From: G965203045 sp965203045
GTDB lineage: Bacteria > Pseudomonadota > Gammaproteobacteria > PS1 > Pseudothioglobaceae
Assembly (NCBI GenBank): GCA_965203045.1
Contig: OZ241850.1
Coordinates: 1,557,303-1,621,302 of the forward strand
DNA length: 64,000 nt
Direction: 5' to 3'
The notes under the pieces: model-generated
Database searches by the model: none
What the model saw: only the letters and a program-made list of their open reading frames with translations
What the model was told of the DNA's origin: nothing
Position numbers and translations under genes: made by a program
Shown here: positions 15,980 through 25,030 of the stretch, piece after piece
How positions within the stretch are numbered: position 1 is the first letter of the stretch
Layout of the letters: each line of letters begins with the position of its first letter

Positions 15980-17713
15980 ATGAATCAAATCTTAATCAAT
16001 GCAACCCATGAAGAAGAGGTCCGAGTTGCGGTTGTTAAAAACAAAATTCTAATTGATTTAGATATTGAAAGTGCGTTAAATCAAAAAAATAAAGGCAACA
16101 TTTATTTAGGCAAGATCTCTAGAATTGAAGAATCTTTAGAAGCTGTTTTTGTTAATTACGGTAAAGAACGTCAAGGTTTTTTGCCTCTAAAAGAGGTCTC
16201 AAAGTATCTTTATCCCAAAAATAGGACTCAAGACAAACCAAAAATATCTGAAATTTTTAAACAAGGTCAAGAAATTATTGTCCAAATTGAAAAAGATGAG
16301 CGCGGCAACAAAGGCGCCGCTCTTACAACTTTTGTCAATTTAGTTGGCACTTATATGATTTTCATGCCAACTAAAAATAACGGAGTAAATATCTCTAAGC
16401 AATTGCGTCAAAGTGATAGAAAAAAATTACAAAATGTTAGCACTAAGGTTAATATTCCTGAAAATAGTAGTGTTATTTTGCGCACTATTGCCGCTGGCAA
16501 AAGTCAAGAAGAATTACAATGGGAAGTTGATTATTTAAAAAATTTATGGAACTCAATTTTAAATACTGTTAAAAAGCCTGCGCCCTTTTTAATTTTTCAA
16601 GAAGGCAATATTGTTATTCGTAGCATCAGAGATTATCTGCGCACAGATATTGACAGTGTTATTATTGATGATGAACAAATATTTAACCAAGCTAGGGAAT
16701 TTATCACCTTTGTGCTACCACATTACTTGCATAAAATTAAATTTTTTGAAGATAGTGAAAAATCTTTGTTCAATTATATGGGCATCGAAACTCAAGTACA
16801 AAATGTATTTCAACGAGAAATAGCCCTTAATTCAGGCGGGGTTTTAGTATTTGATGCTACTGAGGCTTTGACTGCCATTGACATTAATTCAGCTCGTGCC
16901 AACAAAGGCGCCGATATTGAAGAGACTGCATATAGTACTAATTTAGAAGCAGCTAAGGAAATTGCTAAGCAATTACAATTACGCGATACTGGCGGTTTGA
17001 TAGTTATTGATTTTATTGATATGAATAACGCCGAACACCGCTCTTCTGTTAAAAAAACCTTAGAAAAAGCTATAGAAACAGATAAGGCAAGAACTCATGT
17101 GGGAGAAATTTCCAGCTTTGGCTTACTAGAGATGTCACGCCAACGTATTCGTAGCACAATTAGTGAAGCTATTCATCAAACTTGTGATAAGTGTAACGGT
17201 CATGGAATAACTGCAACTGTGCCGGGTTTAGCAGTGCAAATTTTAAGAGATTTAGAAAACAATTGTAATGCGACTAAAAAAACTACTGATGTTATTATTC
17301 GTTCTTCTATTGAAGTTATTACTTATTTACTTAATGAAAAGAGACATTACATCACACAGTTAGAGTTAAAACATCAAGTGCGCATCACCTTATTGCCACA
17401 TGGCTACAAAAATTTTCCTTATTATGATATCAAGAAAAAAATTGCTAATAATAAAATTAGCCAAAAAAGTTATCAAAGTATTTCTAAAAAAGAATTATTG
17501 CCTAATATTTTGACTCAAAAACCATCTTCTGAGATTCCAGAAATTAATATTTTTCATCCTGAAAAACCTATCCCTACCAAGAAAAAATCTCAACTACTAC
17601 TTTGGTTTAATAGTATTTTTTCCAATAAAAATCTTAAAAAAGAACAAAAACCCCAGCGTTACAAACGCAAACGTTATAGCCGTAAAAAAAGCAAAATTAA
17701 AGCATATCAATAA
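15980..17713 (+). CDS. rne: Ribonuclease E with a short C-terminal tail
   Basis: The endoribonuclease that initiates mRNA decay and processes rRNA and tRNA precursors. The catalytic half is complete: S1 RNA-binding domain about 36-125, a 5'-sensor/RNase H-like region, metal-binding Asp301 and Asp344 (E. coli Asp303 and Asp346), and the Zn-link Cys402-x-x-Cys405. The sequence PKISEIFKQGQEIIVQI favours RNase E over RNase G. After about residue 500 only a short basic tail remains (rich in Lys/Arg), against some 500 residues of degradosome scaffold in E. coli. The protein therefore probably lacks the usual enolase/PNPase docking sites. Its stop shares a base with the aroE start. Confidence 0.92.
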   Translation: MNQILINATHEEEVRVAVVKNKILIDLDIESALNQKNKGNIYLGKISRIEESLEAVFVNYGKERQGFLPLKEVSKYLYPKNRTQDKPKISEIFKQGQEIIVQIEKDERGNKGAALTTFVNLVGTYMIFMPTKNNGVNISKQLRQSDRKKLQNVSTKVNIPENSSVILRTIAAGKSQEELQWEVDYLKNLWNSILNTVKKPAPFLIFQEGNIVIRSIRDYLRTDIDSVIIDDEQIFNQAREFITFVLPHYLHKIKFFEDSEKSLFNYMGIETQVQNVFQREIALNSGGVLVFDATEALTAIDINSARANKGADIEETAYSTNLEAAKEIAKQLQLRDTGGLIVIDFIDMNNAEHRSSVKKTLEKAIETDKARTHVGEISSFGLLEMSRQRIRSTISEAIHQTCDKCNGHGITATVPGLAVQILRDLENNCNATKKTTDVIIRSSIEVITYLLNEKRHYITQLELKHQVRITLLPHGYKNFPYYDIKKKIANNKISQKSYQSISKKELLPNILTQKPSSEIPEINIFHPEKPIPTKKKSQLLLWFNSIFSNKNLKKEQKPQRYKRKRYSRKKSKIKAYQ

Positions 17714-18513
17714 TGAAAAACTTTGCCCTTATTGGCAATCCAATTGCTCATAGCAAATCACCTAAAGTCCATCAAATGTTTGCTAAACAATTTGGTTTAA
17801 TCATTAGTTATGAAAAAATTTTAGCCCCTGTGGATGCTTTTGCTAAAACTGTTAATAATTTTTTCACAAAAGGTGGCGATGGCTGTAATATTACTCTTCC
17901 TTTTAAAAATGAAGCTTATAAATTATGCGACGGGCTAACCACAGATGCTCAGCTAGCAGAAGCAGTTAATACCATTAAAATTGTTAATAATAAGTTAGTT
18001 GGACATAATACTGATGGTATTGGTTTGGTAAATGATTTAATCAATAATTTAGCATTTAAACTAACTAATAAAACCATTTTAATATTAGGTGCAGGAGGTG
18101 CAACAAGAGGCATTTTAGCTCCATTACTCAGCCAAAAACCCAAACGTTTGATGATTGCTAATCGCACTGCAATAAAGGCCCAAGAATTAGCCAAAAAATT
18201 TGCCCAACTAGGCAATACTTGCGGCTTTGGTTTAGAAAAAATAAAGCCAACTTCGGTTGATGTGATAATCAATGCTACTTCTACTTCACTTATCAATGCT
18301 CAAATCAATCTGCCACAAGCCCTAGTTAAAGACGCATTTTGCTATGATTTAATGTATGGTAAAAAAAGTACTTTTTTAGAATGGGCAAAGGGCAATGGGG
18401 CTCAAAAAACTGCTGATGGCTACGGTATGTTGGTAGAACAAGCCGCGCTATCCTTTGTTTATTGGACTGGTAAAGCCCCAACAACTAAAGGCATTATACA
18501 AACTCTAACCTAA
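17713..18513 (+). CDS. aroE: Shikimate dehydrogenase
   Basis: Reduces 3-dehydroshikimate to shikimate with NADPH in aromatic amino acid synthesis. The 266-residue protein begins with the shikimate-binding pattern FALIGNPIAHSKSPKVHQMF (4-23). NITLPFK with the catalytic Lys is near 59-65, and GHNTDGIGLVNDL with the catalytic Asp is near 97-109. The NADP motif GAGGATRG and the basic NRT patch follow, and the C-terminal GYGMLVEQAALSFVYWTG completes the fold. The start codon overlaps the rne stop (TAATG), suggesting coupling. Confidence 0.95.
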   Translation: MKNFALIGNPIAHSKSPKVHQMFAKQFGLIISYEKILAPVDAFAKTVNNFFTKGGDGCNITLPFKNEAYKLCDGLTTDAQLAEAVNTIKIVNNKLVGHNTDGIGLVNDLINNLAFKLTNKTILILGAGGATRGILAPLLSQKPKRLMIANRTAIKAQELAKKFAQLGNTCGFGLEKIKPTSVDVIINATSTSLINAQINLPQALVKDAFCYDLMYGKKSTFLEWAKGNGAQKTADGYGMLVEQAALSFVYWTGKAPTTKGIIQTLT

Positions 18514-18545
18514 CAATAACAGACACGATAAACATTAAATAAAAG

Positions 18546-18950
18546 TTATGATTGATGCTTTCTTGCAAACATCATAATTAAAAACCCAAGCACTAATCCA
18601 AATAAAGCATCACCAATATAGAGTATAACTGGCATCGCCAAAGACAGTCCCAAAATAAAACTTAATACCCCAAAAAACAGTAGCCCATAACTGCCTAAAC
18701 TAAGCATAGCGCCGTATTTGAGTGGGTTCTTAGCCAATATAACAAGAAACACACCAAACATCCCTGATAGCACACAAGCTATTTTAAAAACATAAATATT
18801 GATTACATCAGAGCTAATTGGTTCAACACCAAACCACAAATATATATCTTTTATTATCGTCCAAGGCAATAGAATAAATGTTATAGGCAATAAAAATCCA
18901 ACAGCGCTAACCCACAACATAGCTTTTAAAACAACTAAATTATTCTTCAT
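18546..18950 (-). CDS. Small four-helix membrane protein of unknown function
   Basis: A 134-residue protein made almost entirely of four hydrophobic segments (about 8-32, 52-70, 77-98 and 103-126) with short polar loops and a basic C-terminus, so it is an inner-membrane protein. I do not recognise a family or any catalytic motif. The gene is preceded by a strong ribosome binding site (AAGGGGG about six bases before the ATG), which supports expression. It is convergent with aroE, and no related genes lie beside it. Confidence 0.65.
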   Translation of the reverse strand: MKNNLVVLKAMLWVSAVGFLLPITFILLPWTIIKDIYLWFGVEPISSDVINIYVFKIACVLSGMFGVFLVILAKNPLKYGAMLSLGSYGLLFFGVLSFILGLSLAMPVILYIGDALFGLVLGFLIMMFARKHQS

Positions 18951-19026
18951 AGAATACCCCCTTATGTCCTTTCATTATAGCATTAAGACAAAGTATTATA
19001 TTTGAAATTTAATTTTATTATGTGTG

Positions 19027-20067
19027 TTAGTCAAACATTAAATCTGCAGCTTTTTCAGACCAATTGCTAAATTCTTCAACTTCAAAAATAGCCTCACCAA
19101 TAGCACGTTGCATATCTAGTGCCAACATTACTGCCATTTCTTTTTGAGGCAGTTGGGTTGCAAAATTTAGGATTGCGCCCCAAACTTTTTTAGCGTCTGG
19201 TTTATTAACTTTAGCAATTGCCCGCCCAACTAGGGCAGCACAAATAGCATATTGCAAATCAATCTCTTTAGGCACACTAACACTTTTACCAGCGCAAATA
19301 TCATCTAAATCGGGCAAATCTTTTAGATGGGCAATAAATGTGGTAAGTTCAATACTGGCAGCCTCACCAACACAAGCGTTAATGGATTGAGATAACAAAG
19401 CTTCATCATTATTAAACTTTGTAAGAGCACGATGGCTAAATTCCCAAGTTCTAGGGCTAGGAAAAGCAATAGGATTTTGACTGGGGTCAAAGCTAAATAA
19501 CAACTCTGGGCGATAGCGTAAAAAACCTATAATACGTTCATCAATATTATGTGCATACGCCCATGCTACCCAATCATCTAGGTGAGTATCTAATTCGTAA
19601 TGTGAGAAACGATTAGCCAGTGGGGCTGGCATAGTATAAGTAATGCCTCTATCCCCAGCACGATTACCAGCAGCAACAATCATCCAACCTTGTGGCAATT
19701 CATATTCTCCAAGCCTTCTATCTAAAATTAGTTGGTAAGCAGCAGCAGCAATACTAGGTGCAGCAGCGGTAATTTCATCTAAAAATAATACACCTTGCTT
19801 ACCGTGTCTATCTTCATTAGGTAGTAGAGATGGAATTGACCAATCAACCCAGGGTCCATTTTTAAATGGAATGCCACGCAGATCGCTAGGCTCCATTTGT
19901 GAGAGACGAATATCAATTAATTTAACCTTGTATTTATTAGCAATATCAGCCACAATTTGTGATTTACCTATGCCGGGAGCACCCCAAATCATGACGGGCG
20001 TATGCAAGTTTTTTGTAAATGCGTTGAACTCGCAAGCTAAAATATCGCTTAATTGTTTTGGTCTCAT
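19027..20067 (-). CDS. MoxR-family AAA+ ATPase
   Basis: A 346-residue AAA+ chaperone-like ATPase. Walker A GAPGIGKS is at 29-36, Walker B GVLFLDEIT at 92-100, and sensor/arginine-finger regions follow (AAGNRAGDRG and PLANRFSHYELD). This branch of MoxR ATPases often works with a VWA-domain partner, but none is encoded nearby. The open frame extends 23 codons further upstream. However, the conserved start MRPKQLSDIL and the divergent ybeD gene at 20106 argue for the ATG at 20067. Its substrate is unknown. Confidence 0.85.
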   Translation of the reverse strand: MRPKQLSDILACEFNAFTKNLHTPVMIWGAPGIGKSQIVADIANKYKVKLIDIRLSQMEPSDLRGIPFKNGPWVDWSIPSLLPNEDRHGKQGVLFLDEITAAAPSIAAAAYQLILDRRLGEYELPQGWMIVAAGNRAGDRGITYTMPAPLANRFSHYELDTHLDDWVAWAYAHNIDERIIGFLRYRPELLFSFDPSQNPIAFPSPRTWEFSHRALTKFNNDEALLSQSINACVGEAASIELTTFIAHLKDLPDLDDICAGKSVSVPKEIDLQYAICAALVGRAIAKVNKPDAKKVWGAILNFATQLPQKEMAVMLALDMQRAIGEAIFEVEEFSNWSEKAADLMFD

Positions 20068-20105
20068 AATAGCGTAAAATGTAGGAATTTTACCAAAAAT
20101 AAAGT

Positions 20106-20381
20106 ATGGATAAATCCAAAAATCAAAATGATACATATTTTAATTTTCCTTGCGAATTTGCTATTAAATGCATAGGTAAGCACACAAATTTTAAAAATAT
20201 TGTTTGCGATATTCTCAGTAAGTACAGTGATAATATCACTAGCAATCAAGTTAAAACCAGAACATCTAGCAAAGGTAATTATTTAGCTGTTACTATTACT
20301 ATTGTTGCCACTGATAGGCTTCAATTAGATGCAATTTATGCCGACCTTAATAACCACCCTGCTGTGCTTTATTCTTTATGA
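20106..20381 (+). CDS. ybeD: YbeD family protein (DUF493)
   Basis: A 91-residue cytoplasmic protein of the DUF493/YbeD family, with a ferredoxin-like fold related to regulatory ACT-type domains. Visible features are FPCEFAIKCIGK near the N-terminus, a central helix, and SSKGNYLAVTITIVATDRLQLDAIYADL-like strands ending in HPAVLYSL, which matches the family C-terminus. It precedes lipB with a four-base overlap, as in E. coli and many relatives. The symbol follows the E. coli naming. Confidence 0.88.
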   Translation: MDKSKNQNDTYFNFPCEFAIKCIGKHTNFKNIVCDILSKYSDNITSNQVKTRTSSKGNYLAVTITIVATDRLQLDAIYADLNNHPAVLYSL

Positions 20382-20989
20382 TTGTTAGAAATTTAGCTGT
20401 TATGGATTATAAGACTTGTCTTAAAAAAATGCAGCAATTTACTCATTCTCGCAATACTAGCAGCGCTGATGAACTATGGGTTGTCCAACATAACAGCATT
20501 TTTACTTACGGTATTAGAAACAGCGAGGAACATTTATTGCATAATCCAGATAATATTCCTGTTATTAAAAGCAATAGAGGTGGAAAAATTACCTATCATG
20601 ATTTAGGGCAGCTAATTATTTATTGTCTAATTGATATAAAGCGAAGCAAAATTACTATTAGTCAGTTAATTAACAAACTTGAACAAGCCATTATTGATCT
20701 ACTAAAACAATATAATATTTGTGCAAATCGCAAAAACAAGATGCCTGGCGTGTATGTAGATGATGCTAAAATTGCTGCCCTGGGCCTAAAAGTTAGTCAC
20801 GGAAGAACCTACCATGGCATCAGTTTAAATGTTAATATGGATTTAACTCCTTTTAGTTATATTAATCCATGCGGTTATCAAAATTTAGTCGTTACCCAGT
20901 TAAAAAATCACTACCCTAAACCATTAAATATTAATCAAGTTGCTGATACATTAATTAAAAAAATTTTAGTCCATTTAGTAAATGCTTAA
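20378..20989 (+). CDS. lipB: Octanoyl-ACP:protein octanoyltransferase
   Basis: Moves octanoate from acyl carrier protein to lipoyl domains, the first step of lipoate assembly. The 203-residue protein has the signature SNRGGKITYHDLGQL near 65-79 (usually RGG-x-x-T-x-HGPGQ). It also has the catalytic Lys in AALGLKVSHGRTYHG and the catalytic Cys in INPCGYQNL. The His-Asp-Leu-Gly in place of His-Gly-Pro-Gly is a small deviation. The start overlaps ybeD by four bases (ATGA). lipA follows after 83 bases. Confidence 0.94.
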   Translation: MIVRNLAVMDYKTCLKKMQQFTHSRNTSSADELWVVQHNSIFTYGIRNSEEHLLHNPDNIPVIKSNRGGKITYHDLGQLIIYCLIDIKRSKITISQLINKLEQAIIDLLKQYNICANRKNKMPGVYVDDAKIAALGLKVSHGRTYHGISLNVNMDLTPFSYINPCGYQNLVVTQLKNHYPKPLNINQVADTLIKKILVHLVNA

Positions 20990-20996
20990 ATTCCCA

Positions 20997-21025
20997 TCGG
21001 TTAAATTATGCATTTGTTGTATAAT
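20997..21025 (+). promoter_or_regulatory. Candidate lipA promoter
   Basis: The 83-base lipB-lipA gap contains a perfect -10 hexamer TATAAT at 21020-21025. A weak -35 (TCGGTT at 20997-21002) lies at 17-base spacing. The predicted start of transcription would leave a leader of about 40 bases before the lipA ATG at 21073. This would allow lipA to be expressed apart from ybeD-lipB. Confidence 0.45.
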
Positions 21026-21072
21026 GACCCGAGTGATTAATTAGGTAGCAAAATTATATAAAGCAAATCCAT

Positions 21073-22014
21073 ATGAGTTTACAACAAATTGATATTACCA
21101 ACCTTAAAGGAAAGTCAAAGGTTAGTCGTTTAAAGATTAGACCTGATGTAAATCAAGCTAGATTAGCAAAGCCTAAATGGATTCGCATTAAGTATGGTTA
21201 TAGTAGTAAAGTTATCAAATTAAAACAAACTTTACGTAAACAGAGTTTATTTACTGTGTGTGAAGAGGCTCAGTGTCCTAATTTAAATGAATGTTTTAGT
21301 AATGGTAGTGCTACTTTTATGATTATGGGACGTATTTGTACGCGCAGATGTCCATTTTGTGATGTTGCCCATGGCAAACCGCTACCACTAGACGTGAATG
21401 AACCACGCAATTTAGCTAAAACCATTACTGAGATGAAACTCAATTATGTGGTTATTACCTCAGTTGACAGAGATGATTTAAAAGATGGTGGTGCCAGACA
21501 TTTTAAAGATTGTATTTATGCCATTTATAATCAAAACCCAAACATTAAAATTGAGATTTTAGCCCCTGATTTTCGTGGTAGATTAGATAAAGCCCTAACA
21601 ATATTAAAAAGTGTTAAATTAGATGTTTTTAACCATAATTTAGAAACTGTGCCCAGACTATACCCGCAGGCAAGACCGGGGGCGGATTATAAACATTCGT
21701 TACTGCTACTTAGGAAATTTAAACAAATGCACCCTCAAATAATTACTAAATCAGGCTTGATGCTTGGTTTAGGTGAAACTAGAGATGAAGTGCTAACTGT
21801 GATGATGGATTTGCGCGCGCATAATGTTAATATGCTAACCTTAGGACAATACCTACAGCCAAGCAAATACCATTTAGCTGTCAAACGTTATATTAAATTA
21901 GAAGAATTTAACCAATATAGGCAATTAGGCTTAAATATGGGTTTTGCTAATGTAGCAAGTGCCCCACTGGTGCGTTCCTCCTATCATGCTGACCTGCAAC
22001 ATTTAAAGAATTAA
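21073..22014 (+). CDS. lipA: Lipoyl synthase
   Basis: A radical-SAM enzyme that inserts two sulfurs into protein-bound octanoate. Both iron-sulfur clusters are supported: the auxiliary cluster by Cys63, Cys68 and Cys74 (C-x4-C-x5-C) and the radical-SAM cluster by Cys89, Cys93 and Cys96 (C-x3-C-x2-C). VITSVDRDDLKDGGA and a C-terminal ASAPLVRSSYHA are family signatures, the latter holding the Ser that ligates the auxiliary cluster. At 313 residues the length is normal. It ends one base before the convergent merR-type gene. Confidence 0.97.
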   Translation: MSLQQIDITNLKGKSKVSRLKIRPDVNQARLAKPKWIRIKYGYSSKVIKLKQTLRKQSLFTVCEEAQCPNLNECFSNGSATFMIMGRICTRRCPFCDVAHGKPLPLDVNEPRNLAKTITEMKLNYVVITSVDRDDLKDGGARHFKDCIYAIYNQNPNIKIEILAPDFRGRLDKALTILKSVKLDVFNHNLETVPRLYPQARPGADYKHSLLLLRKFKQMHPQIITKSGLMLGLGETRDEVLTVMMDLRAHNVNMLTLGQYLQPSKYHLAVKRYIKLEEFNQYRQLGLNMGFANVASAPLVRSSYHADLQHLKN

Positions 22015-22015
22015 T

Positions 22016-22363
22016 TTACAAAACTGATAATATACGTCTTAATTCTTGTTTAACATCTACTAAATAAGATTTTTGTGGTGTTTTATTAAGTGTATTCTTT
22101 AATTTATGTTGGTAATTTATTAATTGTTTTTTTGCTTTATCTATGCTCATACTTTCATCTCTTAATAAATGTTTAATTAAAAGAATTATTTGTATATCTT
22201 TTTTTTGATAACGGCGTTGATTTTGTACCTTTTGAGGGCGCAACTGCTTAAATTCATGTTCCCAATAACGCAAAACAGAAGCGTCCTCATCACAAAAAGC
22301 AACAACTTCTTTAACGGAAAAATAACGTTTAGTCCCTAAAGAAGCAAGCTTATCTGCCAGCAT
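22016..22363 (-). CDS. MerR-family transcriptional regulator downstream of ihfA
   Basis: A 115-residue regulator with an N-terminal winged helix (FSVKEVVAFCDEDASVLRYWEHEFKQL, ending in the RRYQKKD turn near 50-57). A short helix for dimerisation follows, and there is no effector domain with cysteines. This short MerR-like protein next to ihfA is a conserved arrangement in beta- and gammaproteobacteria, but its targets are not known. The start overlaps the ihfA stop by one base. It converges on lipA. Confidence 0.88.
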   Translation of the reverse strand: MLADKLASLGTKRYFSVKEVVAFCDEDASVLRYWEHEFKQLRPQKVQNQRRYQKKDIQIILLIKHLLRDESMSIDKAKKQLINYQHKLKNTLNKTPQKSYLVDVKQELRRILSVL

Positions 22364-22662
22364 TAGACATTTAGGACGCTTTGTGCTTGAACAGTTTTTT
22401 TGAATTTAACTCCCGGTTTAAAGGAAACCACAGTTCTTTGTGAAATGGGATATTGCTTACCAGTTTTAGGATTTCTACCAATACGCGGTTCTTTATGTAA
22501 TAGGTGCCAATTACCTAAACCGGATATTTTAACTCCACCATTACCTATAATTTCTGACTTAATTTGGATAAAGAAATCGTTAACAAAATCCGTAGCTTCA
22601 TTTTGTCTCAAACCAATATCGCTGACTAATAAATTAACCAAGTCTTGCTTTACAAGTGACAT
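22363..22662 (-). CDS. ihfA: Integration host factor subunit alpha
   Basis: A DNA-bending architectural protein that acts as a heterodimer with IHF-beta in replication, recombination and transcription. The 99-residue length, the HU/IHF fold and the arm sequence GRNPKTGKQYPISQRTVVSF (about 63-82, with the DNA-intercalating Pro) identify it. Position distinguishes alpha from beta: directly downstream of pheT, the classic site of ihfA. A 12-base gap separates it from pheT and a one-base overlap from the merR-type gene. Confidence 0.94.
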   Translation of the reverse strand: MSLVKQDLVNLLVSDIGLRQNEATDFVNDFFIQIKSEIIGNGGVKISGLGNWHLLHKEPRIGRNPKTGKQYPISQRTVVSFKPGVKFKKTVQAQSVLNV

Positions 22663-22674
22663 GAATACTCCTTT

Positions 22675-25026
22675 TTAACGTTGAATAATGCTATATCTTG
22701 TTGTTAATGTTTTAATAATTTGCCCAACATACCCGTCCACCTCCTCATCTAACAAAGTTTTGCTACTTTGATAGGTAAGTGTTATTGACAAACTATGCTT
22801 GTTTTTAGCGATAGTTGTATCAGTATAAACATCAAATAAACATAAATCAACTAAAAATTGCTGTTTTAAAGCAAAAATTGTATTTTTAACTTCATCAAAA
22901 CTAATTTTTTTATCAATTAAGATAGAAATATCACGTTTAACATCTTGTTGAGTGGAAAAAGGTTGATAATTAATTTTTGCCTTGTTTTTAATTGTCTCTA
23001 CCTCCATTTCAAATACAAACACATTATTTAATTTTAGTTTTGCTTCAATATTTGGTGATAATGCTCCTAAAAAACCTATTTTGTTACCATCTAAAATAAT
23101 ATCCGCCCCTTGCTTAGGATGTAAAATACTCTGATTCGTAGCAGTAAAATTATAAGGTAGCTTACAAATGCTTAATAAATTCTCAACATCTCCTTTTAGA
23201 TCGTAAAAATCAGCTAATCTATCTTTATTAAGCCAATTTTTAGGATAGTAATTACCACTAATAACACCGGCTATTTTTTCTATTTGTTCTTCTGGTTTTA
23301 ATCCAAAAAAACAGATGCCTGTTTCAAAAATTTTACTACTTTTTTGTCCATATCGCTGATTATTAATTGTAGTTTGTAATAAACCTGCTAACAGACCACA
23401 ACGCATCATCGTCATTTCTTGTGATAACGGATTTGCTAATTCTAATGCTTGTTGCTTATATAATAATTTGTGCCATTTTTTAGAGATAAAACTGTAATTA
23501 ATGACCTCGCTATATCCACATACCAATAATTGATTTTGCAGATTATTCTCAGTTGATAATTTATTTGTATTAACCTTAAATGTTAAGGTCTTGGTAGGCA
23601 ACTTATCATAACCATGTAGACGAGCAATTTCTTCAATTAGGTCTTCTTCAATACTAATATCAAAACGAAAACTTGGTGCTGTTATTTTAAAATTGCTATC
23701 TCCTATGCTATCAATTTGACATCCTAATTGACTAAATTTCTGCATAATCCAAGCATTTGCAGGGTAAATACCAAGCATTTTTTTAATATTGTCTTTTTTA
23801 AGATAAATACTATTTGGTTGTGGTAAATGAGTCTTTGATATTACCGTTTCAATGCTGCCTACCTCGCCACCGGCAATTTGGGCGATTAACTGTGTTGCTC
23901 TCTCAAGGGCATATTTTTGTCCATTAAAATCAACTCCACGTTCAAAACGTAAAGAGGATTCTGTATGTAGGCCATAACTTCTTGCTTTACTGGCAATAGC
24001 GTTAGGAGTAAAAAATGCGCTTTCTAATAAGATATTGGTAGTTTTAGCGCTGGTAGAACTTGCCATAGCCCCCATAATACCGGCTAATGCCAACACTGAT
24101 TTTTCATCTTTAATAATAAGCGTATTAGCATCCAAAGTAATATTAGTGCCATCTAATAGTTCCACGTCATGCTTATCGCTATTAAAATCAATACTAATAT
24201 CACCATTAATTTTATCTAAATCAAAAGCGTGTAAGGGCTGTCCTAATTCCAAGAGTACAAAATTAGTGATATCTACTACTAGAGAATGGGGTTTTTGGCC
24301 GCTATAAATAAGTTTTGCTAATATCCACTGTGGTGTTTTAATTGTATTATTAATGCCTTTTACTATGCGACATAAATAATTGGGACAAGCCTTAGGCTGT
24401 TTTAAGTAAATAGTTTTTTTGGCATTGATTTGAACGATATTATTAATCATTGGCATTTTAAGCTCTAAATTTTCATAATTAGCCACTTCGCGACTAATGC
24501 CAAGCACACTAAGACAATCTCCACGATTGGGAGTAATATCTAATGTTAAAATTTTATCGTCTAAATTAAGCGCATCAACTAAATTATGCCCCAAAGTTAA
24601 ATTTTCTGGTAATTCTAAAATACCACTATCTGCAAAAAGGTCGCTATTTAACCCTAATTCTTCAGCAGAACAAAGCATACCAAATGAATCAATGCCTCTT
24701 AATTTAACCTTATTAATGTCAATTTTTGCTAATTTAGCCCCAACTTTTGCAACCGCAACAACAATGCCAGCTCTTGCATTATTAGCACCGCAAATGATTT
24801 GTAATGGCTTACCAGAACCAATACTAACATTACAAACCTTTAATTTATCAGCATTTTCATGCTTATAGCAGGTTAAAATCTTGCCAACTACTACACCACT
24901 AAAATCATCACAAAGTGCTGATAATGACTCCACTTCTAAACCAGACATAGTGAGCTTTTGCGCTAATTGCTGCGCATTAAGCTTAGTATCAACCCACTCT
25001 TTTAACCAATTAAATGTTAATTTCAT
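22675..25026 (-). CDS. pheT: Phenylalanyl-tRNA synthetase beta subunit
   Basis: The beta subunit of the (alpha-beta)2 enzyme. It binds tRNA and edits mischarged tyrosine. Of 783 residues, the N-terminal EMAP-like tRNA-binding domain is about 40-150. B3/B4 editing domains follow (about 200-390), then the B5 DNA-binding-like fold and a catalytic-like core. The last 95 residues are the ferredoxin-fold anticodon-binding domain (FSTQQDVKRDISILIDKKISF). The length agrees with E. coli PheT (795). It follows pheS by four bases. Confidence 0.96.
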   Translation of the reverse strand: MKLTFNWLKEWVDTKLNAQQLAQKLTMSGLEVESLSALCDDFSGVVVGKILTCYKHENADKLKVCNVSIGSGKPLQIICGANNARAGIVVAVAKVGAKLAKIDINKVKLRGIDSFGMLCSAEELGLNSDLFADSGILELPENLTLGHNLVDALNLDDKILTLDITPNRGDCLSVLGISREVANYENLELKMPMINNIVQINAKKTIYLKQPKACPNYLCRIVKGINNTIKTPQWILAKLIYSGQKPHSLVVDITNFVLLELGQPLHAFDLDKINGDISIDFNSDKHDVELLDGTNITLDANTLIIKDEKSVLALAGIMGAMASSTSAKTTNILLESAFFTPNAIASKARSYGLHTESSLRFERGVDFNGQKYALERATQLIAQIAGGEVGSIETVISKTHLPQPNSIYLKKDNIKKMLGIYPANAWIMQKFSQLGCQIDSIGDSNFKITAPSFRFDISIEEDLIEEIARLHGYDKLPTKTLTFKVNTNKLSTENNLQNQLLVCGYSEVINYSFISKKWHKLLYKQQALELANPLSQEMTMMRCGLLAGLLQTTINNQRYGQKSSKIFETGICFFGLKPEEQIEKIAGVISGNYYPKNWLNKDRLADFYDLKGDVENLLSICKLPYNFTATNQSILHPKQGADIILDGNKIGFLGALSPNIEAKLKLNNVFVFEMEVETIKNKAKINYQPFSTQQDVKRDISILIDKKISFDEVKNTIFALKQQFLVDLCLFDVYTDTTIAKNKHSLSITLTYQSSKTLLDEEVDGYVGQIIKTLTTRYSIIQR

Positions 25027-25030
25027 ATTT

